Assembly (NCBI GenBank): GCA_018713805.1
Contig: DVOF01000109.1
Span: 1 to 7,609, forward strand
From: Candidatus Aphodoplasma excrementigallinarum
GTDB lineage: Bacteria; Bacillota; Clostridia; UBA1381; UMGS1253
Reading direction: 5' to 3'
DNA: 7,609 bases
The translations under genes and the position numbers were made by a program. Shown here piece after piece: positions 6,236-7,609 of the stretch. How positions within the stretch are numbered: position 1 is the first letter of the stretch; each line of letters starts with the position of its first letter. The notes beneath the pieces are model-generated. The model had not been told where the DNA came from and made no database searches. It saw nothing but the letters and a program-made list of their open reading frames with translations.

Positions 6236-6574
6236 ATGGCGATGAATGAGGCGTTTGTATTTGCGAAGGACCGCGAATTTGAGGATCAGGGCGGCGGTGT
6301 GAAGCGTAGGATTTTGGCCTACGGGGACAACATGATGCAGGTGGAGGTACATTTTGAAAAGGGCGCAGTCGGCGCGGTGCACAGCCATCCGCATACGCAG
6401 CTTACGCATGTGCTGGAAGGCGCGTTTGAGTTTACGATCGGCGGCGAAAAGCAGGTTGTAAGGAAGGGCGACACGCTGTATAAAGTGCCGAATATCCCGC
6501 ATGGATGCGTTTGCTTGGAAAAGGGTATCCTGCTCGACACCTTTGCTCCATATCGGGAGGACTTCTTGAAATAA
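6236..6574 (+). CDS. Single-domain cupin protein, KdgF-like
   Basis: This 112-residue protein is one cupin beta-barrel, probably cytoplasmic because no signal peptide is seen. Cupin motif 1 is GAVHSHPHTQLTHVLEG (46-62), with candidate metal ligands H49, H51 and Q55. Motif 2 is KVPNIPHG (83-90), with H89. The ending LLDTFAPYREDFLK (99-112), including R107, closely resembles the C-terminus of KdgF-type cupins. KdgF opens unsaturated uronic acids from pectin or alginate breakdown to ketouronates. That activity is a suggestion only: many small HxH cupins share this core, and no other uronate gene is visible. The gene is monocistronic, with its own exact-consensus promoter and a terminator 4 nt after the stop, and it converges on an AraC-type regulator. 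A second ATG at 6242 is possible but is 13 nt from the ribosome binding site. Confidence 0.9.
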   Translation: MAMNEAFVFAKDREFEDQGGGVKRRILAYGDNMMQVEVHFEKGAVGAVHSHPHTQLTHVLEGAFEFTIGGEKQVVRKGDTLYKVPNIPHGCVCLEKGILLDTFAPYREDFLK

Positions 6575-6578
6575 ATAC

Positions 6579-6607
6579 AAAAAAGAGCGTTTTCGGCGCT
6601 CTTTTTT
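6579..6607. terminator. Bidirectional terminator between the cupin gene and the araC-type gene
   Basis: Bases 6579-6589 (AAAAAAGAGCG) and 6597-6607 (CGCTCTTTTTT) form a perfect 11-bp stem with a 7-nt loop. Read on either strand, the 3' arm ends in a run of six T. It lies 4 nt after the cupin stop and overlaps the - strand regulator's stop codon (6606-6608) by two bases, so one element can end both convergent transcripts. Confidence 0.92.
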
Positions 6608-7490
6608 ACGAAAGCTGAGTTCTTCGTTTGCGGTATTCCGCTGGGGACAGGCCAAATTTTTCCTTGAATCGTCTGGAAAAGTATTGGACCGACGAATACC
6701 CTACGGTTTTTGCGATTTCGCTGACGGGGAGGTTGGTCATCGTGAGCAGACGGACAGCCAGGTCAAGCTTTGTCTGTGTCAGACGCTGCTCAAAGGACAT
6801 GCCGTATTGCTTTTTGACCAGCCGGGCAGCCTGCTTTGTGCTGAGCTGGAGCTGGGCGGCCAGCTTTTCCAGCGTCGTGCCTGCGGCGGACCAGAGCATG
6901 TGGGAGTCTAAAATGGTCGCGCGCCGTTCCTCGAGAGATTTTGCCGGGAGCGGCCTGTCAATACGTGCCGGGCCGCATGCGGAACGCACAGTTTCAATCA
7001 GGAGCTGCAAAATGCAGGAGGAAATGTTGCTGTAGCAGCCGATTGCCTGTGTGTTTGCCTCCTCGGCAAGGCGGTTCCAGAGCCGGAAGCATTCTTTGCT
7101 GCCTGTGCCAGCCCAGAAGCGGATTTCGCTTAATTTGTCAAGGACATAGTCGGCCCCGTAGCTGCTGTGTTCTCCGGTTCCGGATTTGGTGCGCAGGAGT
7201 TCAAAACCGAGGCAGTATTCCATCAACACGTCACCCGGGTCGCTGATTTGTTCGTGCTCGACGTCCGGGCCGGTGATATAGATCATGCCTTCCTGAACAC
7301 TGTGCTGTGTATTGCGCAGCCGCACCGTGCCTTTCCCGCCGGTGACATAGTGGATCTCAAACCCTTTGTGAAAATGGTTATCTATATAATATAGGTAGGG
7401 ACTCAGATGGATCGCCTGTACGTTGATGTGATAGCTTTCGGTTTTGATTTTCAGCGATATATTATCAAGGCTAAAATAAATGCTGTCCAT
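6606..7490 (-). CDS. AraC-family transcriptional regulator with N-terminal cupin sensor
   Basis: A regulator of 294 residues from the ATG at 7490. The N-terminal half holds a ligand-sensing cupin-like domain: NHFHKGFEIHYVTGGKGTV (38-56), with H39, H41, E45 and H47, then EGMIYITGPDVEHEQ (67-81). The C-terminal third is the AraC/XylS DNA-binding domain with two helix-turn-helix units. The first is about residues 206-230 (TLEKLAAQLQLSTKQAARLV). The second is about 256-280 (VSEIAKTVGYSSVQYFSRRF), followed by the family signature FKEKFGLSPAEYRK (275-288). A further in-frame ATG at 7574 would add 28 residues. It is rejected because the ribosome binding site and promoter both lie within that stretch. 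The inducer and targets are unknown; such regulators often control sugar use. It converges on the cupin gene, so control of that gene is possible but not shown. It is a little poorer in GC than the rnf genes by eye. Confidence 0.93.
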   Translation of the reverse strand: MDSIYFSLDNISLKIKTESYHINVQAIHLSPYLYYIDNHFHKGFEIHYVTGGKGTVRLRNTQHSVQEGMIYITGPDVEHEQISDPGDVLMEYCLGFELLRTKSGTGEHSSYGADYVLDKLSEIRFWAGTGSKECFRLWNRLAEEANTQAIGCYSNISSCILQLLIETVRSACGPARIDRPLPAKSLEERRATILDSHMLWSAAGTTLEKLAAQLQLSTKQAARLVKKQYGMSFEQRLTQTKLDLAVRLLTMTNLPVSEIAKTVGYSSVQYFSRRFKEKFGLSPAEYRKRRTQLS

Positions 7491-7497
7491 GAAACGG

Positions 7498-7503
7498 CTC
7501 CTT
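7498..7503 (-). promoter_or_regulatory. Ribosome binding site of the AraC-type regulator
   Basis: On the - strand AAGGAG, within AAAAAGGAG (7498-7506), lies 7 nt before the ATG at 7490. The alternative ATG at 7574 has only AAAGGA about 17 nt away, which is too far. Confidence 0.88.
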
Positions 7504-7520
7504 TTTGTCAGTATAGTAGT

Positions 7521-7549
7521 ATCATACGGATTTTTTTCGTAGAAGTCAA
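7521..7549 (-). promoter_or_regulatory. Promoter of the AraC-type regulator
   Basis: On the - strand TTGACT (7549-7544), a 17-nt spacer and TATGAT (7526-7521) form a near-consensus vegetative promoter. Transcription should begin near 7514, giving a leader of about 24 nt before the ATG at 7490. The promoter lies downstream of the alternative ATG at 7574. Confidence 0.8.
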
Positions 7550-7568
7550 GAAGAATTTTGCAATATTC

Positions 7569-7592
7569 GGACATGATAGAGACAGTTTGTCC
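7569..7592. promoter_or_regulatory. Possible operator repeat upstream of the regulator promoter
   Basis: GGACA (7569-7573) and TGTCC (7588-7592) form an inverted repeat with a 14-nt gap. An inner GACA (7581-7584) also pairs with TGTC across 3 nt. On the - strand the TGTC units recur 11 bp apart, about one helical turn. The site lies about 20-43 bp upstream of the regulator's -35 box, where AraC-type proteins often bind. The elements are short and could be chance. Confidence 0.25.
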
Positions 7593-7609
7593 TTTTTGTT
7601 ATTGTTTTC

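Noticed and set aside
1..7609. Insertion sequences, CRISPR repeats, tRNA or rRNA genes, riboswitches.
   Set aside because: I saw no transposase motif, no regularly spaced repeat array, no tRNA-like cloverleaf and no leader long enough to hold a riboswitch.

Overview
The window looks like chromosomal DNA of a GC-rich, anaerobic, fermentative Firmicute of the Clostridia (Oscillospirales- or Christensenellales-like; the family is a guess). The reasons are the rnfCDGEAB gene order known from clostridia and acetogens, strong purine-rich ribosome binding sites, frequent gene overlaps, consensus vegetative promoters (TTGACA-17-TATAAT) and short U-tailed hairpin terminators. I see no mobile element, CRISPR array, rRNA or tRNA gene.

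Positions 2-6156 form one co-directional + strand block. It opens with the 3' part of a nucleoside phosphorylase-family gene cut by the window edge. After an 18-nt gap come the six genes of a complete Rnf complex: rnfC (737-2077), rnfD (2102-3145), rnfG (3138-3755), rnfE (3748-4371), rnfA (4371-4949) and rnfB (4968-5750). A small four-helix membrane protein of unknown function (5762-6115) follows, with a Shine-Dalgarno sequence built on the rnfB stop codon. A hairpin terminator (6121-6156) closes the operon. No promoter is apparent between the phosphorylase gene and rnfC, so the real promoter probably lies upstream, possibly outside the window.

Rnf is a membrane ferredoxin:NAD+ oxidoreductase that couples electron flow to Na+ or H+ export. 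The expected path is reduced ferredoxin to the RnfB FeS clusters, then the membrane [2Fe-2S] cluster held by RnfA and RnfE, then the covalent FMNs of RnfG and RnfD, then the FeS/flavin/NADH module RnfC on the cytoplasmic side. The key cofactor residues are present in all six subunits, so the complex looks functional.

Positions 6176-6607 hold a separate monocistronic unit: a single-domain cupin gene resembling KdgF, with an exact-consensus promoter and a perfect hairpin terminator. That terminator also serves the convergent AraC-family regulator gene on the - strand (6606-7490). The regulator's own promoter and ribosome binding site show that translation begins at 7490 rather than at the longer possible start at 7574. 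Positions 7550-7609 hold only a possible operator-like repeat and no gene that I can support.

I do not see an obviously new multi-gene system. The best candidate for something undescribed is the small membrane protein translated directly after rnfB inside the Rnf transcription unit. Secondary points are the non-consensus flavinylation motifs of RnfD and RnfG and the five-cluster layout of RnfB.
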